DNA of 64,000 bases from Aquabacterium olei (GCF_003100395.1 NZ_CP029210.1:1550001-1614000); one strand, 5' to 3'; shown: positions 24,662-34,047, counted from the first letter of the stretch. Made by a program: numbers and translations. The notes: generated by a model from the letters alone, not told the origin.

Positions 24662-25501
24662 GTGTCTGATCGTCTTTTTGTCTTGTCCCAGTACATCCTG
24701 CCCAAGGTGGCACTGACCCGCCTGGCTGGCTGGGGGGCTTCGGCCCAGGGGGGGGCGCTCACCACGGCCTTCATTCGCTGGTTTGCCGGACGCTACGGCG
24801 TCAACATGGCCGAGGCCGCGCAGCCCGAACTGAGCAGCTACACCAGCTTCAACGAATTCTTCACCCGGCCCCTCAAGCCGGGCGCGCGCCCCATTGCCAC
24901 CACCCGGCTGGTGTGCCCGGTGGACGGCGCCGTGAGCCAGTGCGGCCCCATCGACCGAGACCAGATCTTCCAGGCCAAGGGCCACAGCTACTCCACCACG
25001 GCGCTGGTGGGCGGCGACCGTGCGCTGGCCGCGCAGTTCGAGGGCGGTCACTTCGCCACCCTGTACCTGAGCCCGAAGGACTACCACCGCATCCACATGC
25101 CCTGTGAGGGGCGCCTGACCCGCATGATCTACGTGCCGGGCGAGCTGTTCTCGGTGAACCCCGCCACCGCGCGCGGCGTGCCCGGGCTGTTTGCGCGCAA
25201 CGAGCGTGTGGTGTGCGTGTTCGAAGGCGAGAACGGCCCCTTCGTGCTGACGCTGGTGGGCGCCACGGTGGTGGGCAGCATGGCCACGGTGTGGCATGGC
25301 GTGGTGAACCCGCCGCGTCCGGGCAAGGTGCGTGAATGGCACTACGCCGACCAGCAGATCGTGCTGCGCAAGGGCGAGGAAATGGGGCGCTTCCTGTTGG
25401 GATCGACCGTGGTGATGCTGTTCCCGAAGGGCGAACTGGCCTTCAACCCGCACTGGGTGCCAGGGCAGCCGATCCGCATGGGCGAGCCCATGGTGGCCTG
25501 A
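24662..25501 (+). CDS. psd: Phosphatidylserine decarboxylase proenzyme
   Basis: The 279-residue protein matches class I Psd, which makes phosphatidylethanolamine from phosphatidylserine in the inner membrane. Key parts are FNEFFTRPLKPGARP (about residues 62-76), the CPVDGAVS segment, YLSPKDYHRIHMP and the self-cleavage site LGST at about residues 245-248, where Ser becomes the pyruvoyl group. GTG at 24662 is chosen because the family starts a few residues before LSQYILPK; the upstream frame runs through the promoter region and is not family-like. The gene is transcribed away from the purine operon and is a normal housekeeping gene. Confidence 0.93.
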   Translation: MSDRLFVLSQYILPKVALTRLAGWGASAQGGALTTAFIRWFAGRYGVNMAEAAQPELSSYTSFNEFFTRPLKPGARPIATTRLVCPVDGAVSQCGPIDRDQIFQAKGHSYSTTALVGGDRALAAQFEGGHFATLYLSPKDYHRIHMPCEGRLTRMIYVPGELFSVNPATARGVPGLFARNERVVCVFEGENGPFVLTLVGATVVGSMATVWHGVVNPPRPGKVREWHYADQQIVLRKGEEMGRFLLGSTVVMLFPKGELAFNPHWVPGQPIRMGEPMVA

Positions 25502-25601
25502 TCCTGTTTTTTCGCGGCCCCGGCCGCTTTCCGCCGGGCAGGGCCCGGTTACCCGGGTGCTTCAGCTGCAGGGGCACCTCGTTTGTACAGAGGTATTTGC
25601 A

Positions 25602-26511
25602 GTGCGACGTTCTTCTGGTGTGATGGTGCTGGGCTTTGCGGCCCTGCTGTCGGGTTCACTGGCCCTGGGTGGCTGGCAGGCCGCTGAAAGCCTGATCCTG
25701 ACCCGAACGGTCAACGAGGGCCGCACCGTGGCCGACATGGCCGAGAACGTGGGGCGATGGGCCTCGCAGTACGGCGGTGTCCACGCGCGCACGCAGGGGC
25801 GCGAACGCCAGCCTGCCCGGCACCTTCCTCACGCGCTCGGTCTACGCCGTGTCGCAGGGCGATTCGGGTGTGCTGCAAGGCAGCAGGACCGAGGACCGGC
25901 TCAGCGAGCGGCAGGCGATGGAGCGCGTCGAGGCCTACCACTGGAAGAACCCGGCCCTGGTGCAGCGCGAGGTGGCCGATGTGCTGGCCGCCAATGGCAG
26001 CCGTTCTCAGTACCGGCTCACGGCCGGGTCGGTGCTGAACCGCAACAACGCCCCGAACGCCTTCGAACGCGAGGCCATCCAGGCGGTTCAGGCCGCTTTT
26101 GCCAAGCTGCCGCCTGCCCAGGCCGAGGCGCTGGTCACACCCCAGCGGGTGCCGGGCATCAGCCAGCCGGCGCCGCTCGAATACTGGCGCGTGGAGGCCG
26201 GGCGGCTGCTGTATGCGCGCGCCGTGATGGCCCAGGCCAGCTGCCTGAAGTGCCACGATGCGCCGGGCAGCGCGCCCGATTTCATCCGCACCAACCACCA
26301 GTTCAATGGCGGTGGTGGCTTTGGTTACAAGGCCGGGCAGCCGGTGGGCGTCATCAGCGTGACGGTGCCGCTGCCCTCCGTTCAGACCGTGGTCAGCGAG
26401 AGCCTGTCGCCGATGTCGATGGCGGCACTGGCCGTGGCGGCGCTGTCGGCGCTGGGTTTGCTGGGCGTGGGGTTGGGCGGCCTGTTCCGCGGACCGGACC
26501 AGACGGCCTGA
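25602..26511 (+). pseudogene. DUF3365 (Tll0287-like) c-type haem protein, apparent 1-nt frameshift
   Basis: A GTG at 25602 with AGAGG upstream begins a membrane-anchored N-terminus (GVMVLGFAALLSGSLALGGW) followed by the DUF3365 start. At about 25796-25800 the frame breaks. The first frame gives GGVHARTQG, and the next frame continues ANASLPGTFLTRSVYAVS, exactly the expected sequence. One extra G in GGGG (25796-25799) explains it. The rest runs intact to 26511, with a haem motif CLKCH at about 26243-26257 and a C-terminal membrane helix. If the base is real the gene is broken; if it is an error the protein is about 302 residues and intact. Confidence 0.8.
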
Positions 26512-26521
26512 GCCCGCTCGC

Positions 26522-27451
26522 TCAGGTGCCTGCCAGGGGCCAGTCGAGCCGCAGCGTGCTCTCGAAATGGCGCGCCTGGCCGGTCACCGGGTCCGTGAAG
26601 CGCAGCGTGCGAGCCAGCAGCTGCAGAGGGTGTCGGTAGTCGGGGGCCTCGCCTTCTGCCAGATCCGGCTGCAGCACGGGGTAGATGCGGTCGCCTTCGA
26701 TGGGCAGGCCCAGCGCGTTCATGTGGGCGCGAAGCTGGTGCTTCTGCCCGGTGGTGGGCAGAAGGCGATAGCGCGCCCGACCGGCCTGGGTTTCGACGCA
26801 CTCGATGCGGGTCTCGGCGTTGGGCTCGCCGGGGACTTCCTGCATGGCCATGAAGCGCTCGCTTTCGGCCAGCCGGCTGCGCCGTGTCAGCGGGAACGTC
26901 ATCTCGGGCCGGTGGGCTGCAATGGCTTCATACACCTTGTGCACCTGCCGGTCGCGAAAGAGCGACTGGTAGGCGTGCCGCGCGGCGGGCTGCACGGTGA
27001 ACATGACCAGACCGGCGGTCTCGCGGTCCAGCCGGTGCATGGGCACCAGCGTGTCGATGCCCAGCCTGCGCTTGAGTCGCACCAGCAGCGTCTGCTGCAC
27101 GTAGCGGCCCTTCGGCGTCACCGGCAGAAAGTGCGGCTTGTCGGCCACCACGAGGTGGGCATCCTGGAAGACGATGCGTTCCTCGAACGGGATCGGATGC
27201 TCGAAGGCGAGCTGGCGCCAGTAATACAAGCGCGTCTGGGCCCGGTAGGGCGCATCGGGGGGGATGGGGTGCCCCTGTGCATCGACCACGTCGCCCTGGG
27301 CCATCCGGGCATGCCAGTCGGGGCGCGACACGGCCGGGATGCGTTCGCACAGGAAGTCGAGCACGGTGAGCCAGGCGCCGGTGGGCAGGGCCACGCAGCT
27401 GGCGCTCACGCCATCCCGGGTCGGCAGGGCCGGGCGGGCCGGACGGCTCAC
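26522..27451 (-). CDS. RluA-family pseudouridine synthase
   Basis: The 309-residue protein has the RluA signature HRLDRETAGLVMF (about residues 138-150), including the catalytic Asp, and TGQKHQLRAHMNALGLPI (about 240-257). It isomerises specific uridines in rRNA or tRNA. The N-terminal part (LDFLCERIPAVSRPDWHARMAQGDV) resembles an S4-like module. Which uridine it modifies cannot be told. It overlaps the trhO gene by 4 bp, so the two are co-expressed. Confidence 0.9.
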   Translation of the reverse strand: MSRPARPALPTRDGVSASCVALPTGAWLTVLDFLCERIPAVSRPDWHARMAQGDVVDAQGHPIPPDAPYRAQTRLYYWRQLAFEHPIPFEERIVFQDAHLVVADKPHFLPVTPKGRYVQQTLLVRLKRRLGIDTLVPMHRLDRETAGLVMFTVQPAARHAYQSLFRDRQVHKVYEAIAAHRPEMTFPLTRRSRLAESERFMAMQEVPGEPNAETRIECVETQAGRARYRLLPTTGQKHQLRAHMNALGLPIEGDRIYPVLQPDLAEGEAPDYRHPLQLLARTLRFTDPVTGQARHFESTLRLDWPLAGT

Positions 27452-28326
27452 GTCGGATTGTCCTGCGCAGGGATGGCGTTCGCTTGCTTGGGCTGGGCCG
27501 ACTCCAGCCGGCGGGCCCGCTCCAGCCGCCAGGCTTCATCAGGGCTGTCACCGTAGACCTGGTCGACCGTGGTGTCGGTTTCCTGCAAGCAGGTGTCAAC
27601 CGCCACGCGGTTGTCGAACACGAAGCACTCGCCCTGCCAGTCGCGGTCGGCATCGGGCAGTTGCTGGAAGTAGTTGAGGATGCCGCCGTCGAGCTGGTAG
27701 ACGTCCAGGCCGAACTGCTGCATCCAGGCGCTGGTTTTCTCGCAGCGAATGCCGCCCGTGCAGTACATGGCCACCTTGCGGCCCTCGGCCTGCCAATGCG
27801 CAGCGTGCTCGGCCACGTAGGCTGGGAAGTCGCGGAAGTTGCCCACGCAGGGGTCGACCGCACCCTGGAAATGGCCGAGGCGGTATTCGAAGCTGTTGCG
27901 GTTGTCCAGCACCACGACATCGTCGCGGGCGATCAGCTCACGCCACGCCTCGGGCGCCAGATGCTGTCCAGTGGCGCGGTCGGGCACGGCACCCGTCACC
28001 CCGGGCAGGTTGAGCGCCACGATCTCCTTCTTGCGTTGCACACGCACTTTCCAGAAAGGGCGGGTGCGGCAGGCGCTGTGCTTGAACGGCATGCCGAGAA
28101 AGGCTCCGGCCAGGCGGGCGTCGTGCTGCACGGCCTGCTCGAAGGCGGCGACGTCATCGACCGGGCCTGCCAGTGCACCGCTGATGCCTTCCTCGGCCAC
28201 CAGCACGCTGCCCTTCAGCGGCTGAACCAGTTCGCGCAGCACGGCCACCACCGCGTCCGGGTCGGCGAGTGGCACGAATCGGTAGAACGAGGTGTGGACC
28301 AGGGCGGTGTCGGCGGGGGCAGGCAT
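27448..28326 (-). CDS. trhO: tRNA uridine(34) hydroxylase, rhodanese-like TrhO (YceA)
   Basis: The 292-residue protein fits UPF0176/TrhO: an N-terminal acylphosphatase-like part, then a rhodanese domain with the active site CTGGIRCEK (about residues 182-190) and DNRNSFEYRLGHF (about 135-147). TrhO makes 5-hydroxyuridine at tRNA position 34 using O2. The ATG at 28326 gives the standard family length; a longer upstream frame is not conserved-looking. It is followed with a 4-bp overlap by the pseudouridine synthase, so both genes serve RNA modification. Confidence 0.92.
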   Translation of the reverse strand: MPAPADTALVHTSFYRFVPLADPDAVVAVLRELVQPLKGSVLVAEEGISGALAGPVDDVAAFEQAVQHDARLAGAFLGMPFKHSACRTRPFWKVRVQRKKEIVALNLPGVTGAVPDRATGQHLAPEAWRELIARDDVVVLDNRNSFEYRLGHFQGAVDPCVGNFRDFPAYVAEHAAHWQAEGRKVAMYCTGGIRCEKTSAWMQQFGLDVYQLDGGILNYFQQLPDADRDWQGECFVFDNRVAVDTCLQETDTTVDQVYGDSPDEAWRLERARRLESAQPKQANAIPAQDNPT

Positions 28327-28462
28327 CACGCAATTGTCGCAAGGTTTGTCCGCTTCGCCGGAGTACGTTCGGACTACGGGGTGGCGGGTCGCACGGTGAG
28401 GCTTGTCATCGTTTCTGCGCAGCATGGCGGCTTCGTTGTTGTTGCAGTGGATCGAGACAGAG

Positions 28463-30142
28463 ATGGACCAGAAGTTTGCCGACCGCCGGGCGTTCATCGG
28501 TGGCCTGGGGGCCGCCGCGCTGGCGATGCCGGTGTTGCTCGGCGCCCCGCGCGCAGAAGCGGCTGCACCGCCCTTCGTTCATGGCGTGGCCAGTGGGGAC
28601 CCGCTGGCTCAACGCGTGATCCTGTGGACGCGGGTGACCGTCTCGGGCGACGCGAACCCCCGCGTGCAGTGGGAGATGGCGCTGGACGCCGCCTTCACGC
28701 GCTCGGTGCGCAGCGGCCTCGTCCGCACCAGCGCCACGCGTGATTTCACGGTGAAGGTGGATGTGGATGGCCTGAGCCCGGACACGGTCTACCACTACCG
28801 GTTCACTTACAACGGCACGCGCTCGCCGGTGGGGCGCACGCGCACCCTGCCGGTCGTGGCGCGGGAGGCGATCCGGCTGGCCGTGTTCTCGTGCTCCAAC
28901 TACCCGGCAGGCTACTTCCATGCCTATGCGCAGGCTGCCCGCATGGCCGACCTGCATGCCGCTGTGCACCTGGGCGATTTCATCTATGAGTATGGACGGG
29001 GCGGGTATGCCTCGGACGATGCGGCCGCCATGGGGCGCGAGGTTCTGCCGCCGCACGAGTGCGTGAGCCTGTCCGACTACCGCATCCGGCATGCGCAGTA
29101 CCGCACCGACCCGGGCCTGCAGGCCCTGATGGCCAGCGTGCCGATGATTGCCGTGTGGGACGACCACGAGGTGTGCAACAACACCTATCGGACTGGGGCT
29201 GCGAACCACACGGCCGGGGTCGAGGGCGACTACGTGACCCGTCGCGACGCTGCTCTGAAGGCGTACCACGAGTGGCTGCCCGTGCGCACGCCTGACACGG
29301 GCGATCTGCGCCGCATCTACCGTTCGTTCGACTTTGCCGACGTGCTGTCGCTGCACATGCTGGAGACGCGCTTGCTGGCGCGCACGGAGCAGCTGTCTGC
29401 CGCTGACTTTGTCGGCCCCGATGGCATCAATGCGGCCGCCCTGTATGCCGCGGCGAACGCACCTGATCGGGCCTTGCTGGGCGGCACGCAATTGGCGTGG
29501 CTGCAGGAGCAGATGGCTGGGTCGCGTGCCACCTGGCAGGTGCTGGGCCAGCAGGTGCTCATGGGGCACATGGACATTCCGGCCGCGATCGGGCTCGGGC
29601 AGATCTCGGTGGGCGGCTACGAGGCGCTGACGCGCAAGGCCACTGACAACCCGGGCGACCTCACGCGGGCCGAGCGCTACATCCTCGACCAGCCGGTGGT
29701 GCCGTGGAGTCTGGACGCGTGGAGCGGCTACGGCGCCGAGCGTGAGGCTGTGTTCGCGGCTGCACGACGCCTCGACCGCAACCTGGTCGTTCTGGCCGGT
29801 GACACGCACAACGCCTGGGCCAATGACCTGGTGGACCAGAGCGGCCAGCCGATCGGCGTCGAGTTCGCCACGCCCGGTGTGTCATCGCCAGGCATGGAAG
29901 CGTCCCGCCGTACGGACGACCCCGATCAACTCGCGCGCTGGATGGTGGGCAACGTGCCTCACTTGCGCTACGCCGAGACGCGCCGCCGCGGCTTCATGGT
30001 GGTCTCGGCCACGCGTGAGGCCTGCCAGTCGACCTGGTACTTCGTCGACACGGTCAAGTCCGACCGCTACCGGATCGAACCGGGCCCGACCTGGCAGACC
30101 CTGCCGGGCACCGACCAGCGCCGCCTGCTGCCCCTGGCCTGA
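28463..30142 (+). CDS. PhoD-like alkaline phosphatase/phosphodiesterase
   Basis: The 559-residue protein has a Tat-type signal (DRRAFIGGLGAAALAMPVLL, about residues 6-25) and the PhoD N-terminal domain with FVHGVASGDPLAQRVILWTR (about 37-56). The metallophosphatase domain shows CSNYPAGYFHAYA, HLGDFIYEYG (about 172-181), AVWDDHEVCNN (about 230-240) and GDTHNAW (about 448-454), all PhoD metal-site regions. It hydrolyses phosphodiesters or monoesters in the periplasm. The ATG at 28463 is chosen since the signal follows directly. Two tandem secreted paralogues follow after 42 bp. Confidence 0.9.
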   Translation: MDQKFADRRAFIGGLGAAALAMPVLLGAPRAEAAAPPFVHGVASGDPLAQRVILWTRVTVSGDANPRVQWEMALDAAFTRSVRSGLVRTSATRDFTVKVDVDGLSPDTVYHYRFTYNGTRSPVGRTRTLPVVAREAIRLAVFSCSNYPAGYFHAYAQAARMADLHAAVHLGDFIYEYGRGGYASDDAAAMGREVLPPHECVSLSDYRIRHAQYRTDPGLQALMASVPMIAVWDDHEVCNNTYRTGAANHTAGVEGDYVTRRDAALKAYHEWLPVRTPDTGDLRRIYRSFDFADVLSLHMLETRLLARTEQLSAADFVGPDGINAAALYAAANAPDRALLGGTQLAWLQEQMAGSRATWQVLGQQVLMGHMDIPAAIGLGQISVGGYEALTRKATDNPGDLTRAERYILDQPVVPWSLDAWSGYGAEREAVFAAARRLDRNLVVLAGDTHNAWANDLVDQSGQPIGVEFATPGVSSPGMEASRRTDDPDQLARWMVGNVPHLRYAETRRRGFMVVSATREACQSTWYFVDTVKSDRYRIEPGPTWQTLPGTDQRRLLPLA

Positions 30143-30184
30143 CCCCCTCCTGTTTTCCCATCCTCTGCTTTACCGGATCACATC

Positions 30185-31021
30185 ATGAGCTTGAAACAGA
30201 ATCTGGCCCTGCTGGCGCTGGCCGCCGTGCTGCCTTCGACCCACGCCGCCGTGAGCGTCACGCTGACACCCGAGGCCGGCGGCCTGGCCGCTTTCGAATA
30301 CGCACAGTCGTTCGACAGCCTCCCGGCCACGGGCACCAGCCTGGCCTGGGCCAACGACAGCACGCTGGCGGGCTGGTCGCTGTTCGACAGCACCAAGGCC
30401 GCCAAGACCACCTACCGCGCCAACAATGGCAGCGACACGGCAGGCAGCTTCTACAGCTACGGCAACTCGGCAGACCGCGCTCTGGGTGCAGTCGGATCGG
30501 GCGCCACCTACTGGGGATCGCCGGCGTCGGGCGCGCTGTCGGGCTACATCACGCTGGCCTTGCGCAACGACTCTGGCCAGGCGCTGAGCAGCGTGGGCGT
30601 CTACTGGGATGCCGAACAATGGCGCCTGGGGCAGGGCAACCCGGGCAGCGATGCACTCGACTTCCGCTATGGCCTGGGCGACACGTTCAAGGGCGTGAGC
30701 ACGTGGGTCAATCCGGGCGTGTCCTTCAAGTACAACTCGCCGGTGGTCAACACCACGTCGGGTGCAGGCGCAGCGCTGGACGGCAATACCAACGCCGTGT
30801 CTCTGGGCGGCGACATTGCCCTGGACTGGCAGCCCGGCCAGACCCTGTGGCTGACCTGGATCGACTACAACAGCGCCGGCAACGACCATGGCCTGGCCAT
30901 CGACAACGTGTACGTGAGCACGGCCGTGGCCGCCGTGCCGGAGCCGGAGGCGGCAGCGCTGGCCCTCATTGGCCTGGGCCTGGTGGCCGGCGTGGCCCGC
31001 CGCCGCGCCCAGCGCGCCTGA
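30185..31021 (+). CDS. PEP-CTERM exported protein, tandem paralogue A
   Basis: The 278-residue protein has a Sec signal (ends at about residue 21, THA/AV) and a beta-rich domain with SGSFYSYG-like pattern (AGSFYSYGNSADRALGAVGSG), YITLALRNDSGQ and DHGLAIDNVYV near the end. It finishes with the exosortase signal AAVPEPEAAALALIGLGLVAGVARRRAQ. The protein should be sorted to the cell surface by an exosortase, which is not encoded in this window. The next gene encodes a homologue of its domain without the anchor. Confidence 0.88.
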   Translation: MSLKQNLALLALAAVLPSTHAAVSVTLTPEAGGLAAFEYAQSFDSLPATGTSLAWANDSTLAGWSLFDSTKAAKTTYRANNGSDTAGSFYSYGNSADRALGAVGSGATYWGSPASGALSGYITLALRNDSGQALSSVGVYWDAEQWRLGQGNPGSDALDFRYGLGDTFKGVSTWVNPGVSFKYNSPVVNTTSGAGAALDGNTNAVSLGGDIALDWQPGQTLWLTWIDYNSAGNDHGLAIDNVYVSTAVAAVPEPEAAALALIGLGLVAGVARRRAQRA

Positions 31022-31033
31022 GAGGGGACTGGC

Positions 31034-31801
31034 ATGAGCTTGGTTTGCCGTGGGCCCGGGGCGCTGCTGGCGCTGGCCTGCCTGGCCGCTGCGCCGGCAG
31101 CGCGGGCCGAACTGCCCGTGAAGCTGGATGCGAGCGGGCGCTATGTGTACCGTCAGGACTTCAACAGCCTGGGCGCGGTCAGCCGTGCGTACGACTGGGT
31201 CGACAACCAGACCCTGCCGGGCTGGTCGCTGTTGAATTTCGTCGAGCAGCCGCTCGTCACGCCGACTTACCGGGGTGACATCGGTGACGACGGTTCGGGC
31301 AGCTTCTACAGCTATGGCCTCGAAGGCGATGCCAACCGGGCGCTGGGTGCCCTGGGATCCGGCAGCGCGTACTTCGGCACGCCGGCACCCGGTGCGCTGG
31401 CGGGCTACATCACCGTGGCCTTTCGCAACCTGTCGGGGCAGGATCTGGACCGCATCGCCGTGCGCTTTCAGGGACAGCAGTGGCGTCAGGGAGCGAGTGA
31501 CAACCTCAACACGATGGCGTTCGAGTACGGCGTGGGCGAGGTGTTCGGGCACGTGAACTGGGTGCGTCCGGGCAAGGGCTTCGACTTCGATTCACCCTCG
31601 CCGTTGATCGGCACGCCGGAAGGGCAGGTGGTCAACGGGCGAGATCCGCTTGCCAGCGCACAGTTGGGCGGTACCTTGCCGACCGTGTGGCCGGCTGGTG
31701 CGAAGCTGTGGCTGCGCTGGGTGGTCGTCAACAACCACGGTTTCGATCACGGCCTGGCCATCGACGACGTGGAGCTGAAAGCAGAGCGCACGCCGCGCTG
31801 A
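31034..31801 (+). CDS. Secreted protein, tandem paralogue B without PEP-CTERM anchor
   Basis: This 255-residue protein starts with a Sec signal (ends at about residue 25, ARA/EL) and carries the same domain as its neighbour: SGSFYSYGLEGDANRALGALGSG, GYITVAFRNLSGQDLDRIAV and DHGLAIDDVELK. It stops about five residues after that last strand, where the paralogue has its PEP-CTERM tail. It should be a free periplasmic or extracellular form. The gene starts 12 bp after its partner with RBS GAGGGG, so the two are co-transcribed. Confidence 0.85.
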   Translation: MSLVCRGPGALLALACLAAAPAARAELPVKLDASGRYVYRQDFNSLGAVSRAYDWVDNQTLPGWSLLNFVEQPLVTPTYRGDIGDDGSGSFYSYGLEGDANRALGALGSGSAYFGTPAPGALAGYITVAFRNLSGQDLDRIAVRFQGQQWRQGASDNLNTMAFEYGVGEVFGHVNWVRPGKGFDFDSPSPLIGTPEGQVVNGRDPLASAQLGGTLPTVWPAGAKLWLRWVVVNNHGFDHGLAIDDVELKAERTPR

Positions 31802-31822
31802 GTTGTGGCGTTGGCTGCCCGC

Positions 31823-32686
31823 CTAGCGCCAGCACGGCGCGGCGCGGGCCAGCCGGCGCAGTGCCCGTATGGCCTCCTTGCGCGCCAGACTCTGCCGGTG
31901 CGCGATCCACGCCAGCCGGGCGGAGACGTCGGCGCCCAGCGTGCGGGGCGCCCCTTCACAGCGCTGCGTGGCCATGTGCAGGTCATGCCATTCACCCAGC
32001 TGTCTTTGTGCCGCACGCAGGCGTCGCATGTAGGCCTTGCGCGCGGCTTCCGGCAGGTGCGGGCGCAGCCAGAGCAGCGCCTGCTGCAGGCGCTTGCACC
32101 GCTTGCGCTCGCTGTGCAGGGCATCGTCGTCCAGCGTGTGCCCAGTGCGGGCGGCATCCGTAATGCGGGCATGCCATCGGTCCAGTCGGCGAACGAGGTG
32201 ACGACGCCAGGCGTCCCGTTCCTCGTGGGCCAGCGGGGCCATGGCCGCCGTGTTCAGCCACTGAGCCAGTTCGTGCCAGGCGCGCATGAAGGGCGCGTCC
32301 GGCGCAAAGCACGCCGGCAGGTCGTCTCGGGCGAGGGCGACCGTGGCGCTGTCGTGCGTGGCCAGCCAGGGCGCGAGTTGTTGCCAGGCCACGTCGCCCA
32401 GCAACTCGCGCAGCACGTCCTCGTCGCGAGAGGCTCCCAGCAGGCGGAACGTCTGCGTCCAGACCAGCGATTCGGGCGCCGTGTGCCGCGCGCCCCGTGC
32501 GAGGTCGAACGCACTGCGAAGGCGCCGCAAGCCACTGCGGCACTGGTGCACCGCCTCCACGTCCACCTGTCCCTCTGCCATCCGGGCCACCGGGTCGCGC
32601 AGGTCGTCCAGGCACGTCTGCAGCCAACGCAACAGGGTGGCGTCGGCGTCGGGCAGGGTGTGCAGTCGGTGGTGCGCGTTCGACAT
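31823..32686 (-). CDS. CHAD domain protein
   Basis: The 287-residue protein is rich in His, Arg and Leu and consists of helical repeats with VHQCRSGLRRLRSAFDLARG (about residues 46-65) and HSERKRCKRLQQALLWLRPHL (about 184-204), the conserved basic helices of CHAD. CHAD proteins bind polyphosphate through these basic surfaces. No CYTH domain is attached. It is convergent with paralogue B (22 bp gap). A polyphosphate-binding protein beside PhoD may reflect a local phosphate theme, but that is inference. Confidence 0.85.
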   Translation of the reverse strand: MSNAHHRLHTLPDADATLLRWLQTCLDDLRDPVARMAEGQVDVEAVHQCRSGLRRLRSAFDLARGARHTAPESLVWTQTFRLLGASRDEDVLRELLGDVAWQQLAPWLATHDSATVALARDDLPACFAPDAPFMRAWHELAQWLNTAAMAPLAHEERDAWRRHLVRRLDRWHARITDAARTGHTLDDDALHSERKRCKRLQQALLWLRPHLPEAARKAYMRRLRAAQRQLGEWHDLHMATQRCEGAPRTLGADVSARLAWIAHRQSLARKEAIRALRRLARAAPCWR

Positions 32687-32762
32687 GGCGGTCAGGCAGG
32701 CGGGCGTCGCTCACAGCGTACGCGCCGCGTGTGACATCTGCATGCCGTCGCCGTGACAGCCC

Positions 32763-34016
32763 TCAGTGCAGCAGGTCGAACAGTGCGCGTGCCACGACCT
32801 TGGTGGCACCGCGCAGGTCGTCCAGCACCAGGTGCTCGTCGGCCCGCTTGGCGTTCGATTCGAACACCGTGCGGGGGCCGGCACCATAAATCACGGCGGG
32901 GATGCCCTGCGCGCAGTACAGCCGCACGTCGGTGTAGAGCGGCGTGCCACTGGTGGGGATGGGCTCGCCAAAGACCTGTTCGCCATGCCGCTGCAGTGCC
33001 GCCACGAGCGGCGCATTGCCCGGCAGCGGCTTGAGCGCGTGCGCCAGCAGCAGGCGGCGCATCTCGACCGTGATGCCCGGGAAGCTGGCCGCTGCATCGG
33101 CAATCACCTGGCGGAGGTCAGCCTCGACGGCCACCGGGTCCTCTTCGGGAATCATGCGGCGATCCAGCTTGAGCACCACCTTGCCCGGCACGACATTGGT
33201 GTTGGTGCCGCCTTCGATGCGGCCCACGTTCAAGTAGGGATGCGTGATCCCGGGCACCTGCGAGGTGATCTGGCGGTAGCGCGTGTTCTGCGCATACAGC
33301 GCATTCAGGATGGTGACCGCGCCTTGCAGGGCATCGACCCCGGTGTGCGGGATGGCCGCGTGGGCCATCGTGCCGTGCACCGTCACTTCCATCTGCAGGC
33401 AGCCGTTGTGGGCCGTGACCACTTCGTGACTGAAGCCCGCGGCGATCAACAGATCAGGCCGGGTGAGCCCCTGCCTGAGCAGCCAGCCGGGCCCCAGCTC
33501 GCCGCCGAACTCCTCGTCGTAGGTAAAGTGCAGCTCCACACCGCCCTTCAGCGCCGTGCCACTTTCGCGCAGTGCATCCAGCGCGCGCAGCGCGAAGGTG
33601 TAAGTGGCAAAGTCGCTCTTGCTGACGGCGGCCGCGCGGCCATACAGCTTGCCCTCGACGATCTCGCCGCCATAGGGGGGGTGCGTCCAGCCTTCGCCGG
33701 GCGGCACCACGTCGCCGTGGGCATTGAGCGCAATGGTGGGGCCGACCTCGGCGAAGCGGCGGCGCACGATCAGGTTGGTGAGGCTTTGCAGGCCATAGGC
33801 GTGCACCTCCGACTCGGGTACCGGGTGGGCCTCGGCCTGGTAGCCCAATCCGGCAAGCAGCTCGGCCGTGCGTTGCGCATGGGGGGCGTTGTTGCCGGGC
33901 GGCGTGTCGGTCGGCACCTGCACCAGCGCCTGCAGAAAACGCACCTCGTCGTCGAAGTGGGCGTCGATCCAGGCGTCGAGGGCAGCGTGGTCTGGCGTGT
34001 CGATCGGGGTGCTCAT
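32763..34016 (-). CDS. M20-family metallohydrolase (ArgE/DapE-like) in the urate operon
   Basis: The 417-residue enzyme shows NAHGDVVPPGEGWTHPPYGGE (about residues 86-106, metal His and Asp) and FTYDEEFGGELGPGW (about 160-174, with the Glu pair). It has a dimerisation insert between about 200 and 320. Family members remove acyl or carbamoyl groups from amines. Position at the end of the gntR-puuE-uraD/allC operon (31 bp after the fusion gene) suggests it handles an N-acyl or ureido compound downstream of allantoate, but its group is not the ureidoglycolate hydrolase/AllC group. Substrate unknown. Confidence 0.85.
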   Translation of the reverse strand: MSTPIDTPDHAALDAWIDAHFDDEVRFLQALVQVPTDTPPGNNAPHAQRTAELLAGLGYQAEAHPVPESEVHAYGLQSLTNLIVRRRFAEVGPTIALNAHGDVVPPGEGWTHPPYGGEIVEGKLYGRAAAVSKSDFATYTFALRALDALRESGTALKGGVELHFTYDEEFGGELGPGWLLRQGLTRPDLLIAAGFSHEVVTAHNGCLQMEVTVHGTMAHAAIPHTGVDALQGAVTILNALYAQNTRYRQITSQVPGITHPYLNVGRIEGGTNTNVVPGKVVLKLDRRMIPEEDPVAVEADLRQVIADAAASFPGITVEMRRLLLAHALKPLPGNAPLVAALQRHGEQVFGEPIPTSGTPLYTDVRLYCAQGIPAVIYGAGPRTVFESNAKRADEHLVLDDLRGATKVVARALFDLLH

Positions 34017-34047
34017 GGTGGGCAGATGGAGTGGGGCCGGGCGCGCG

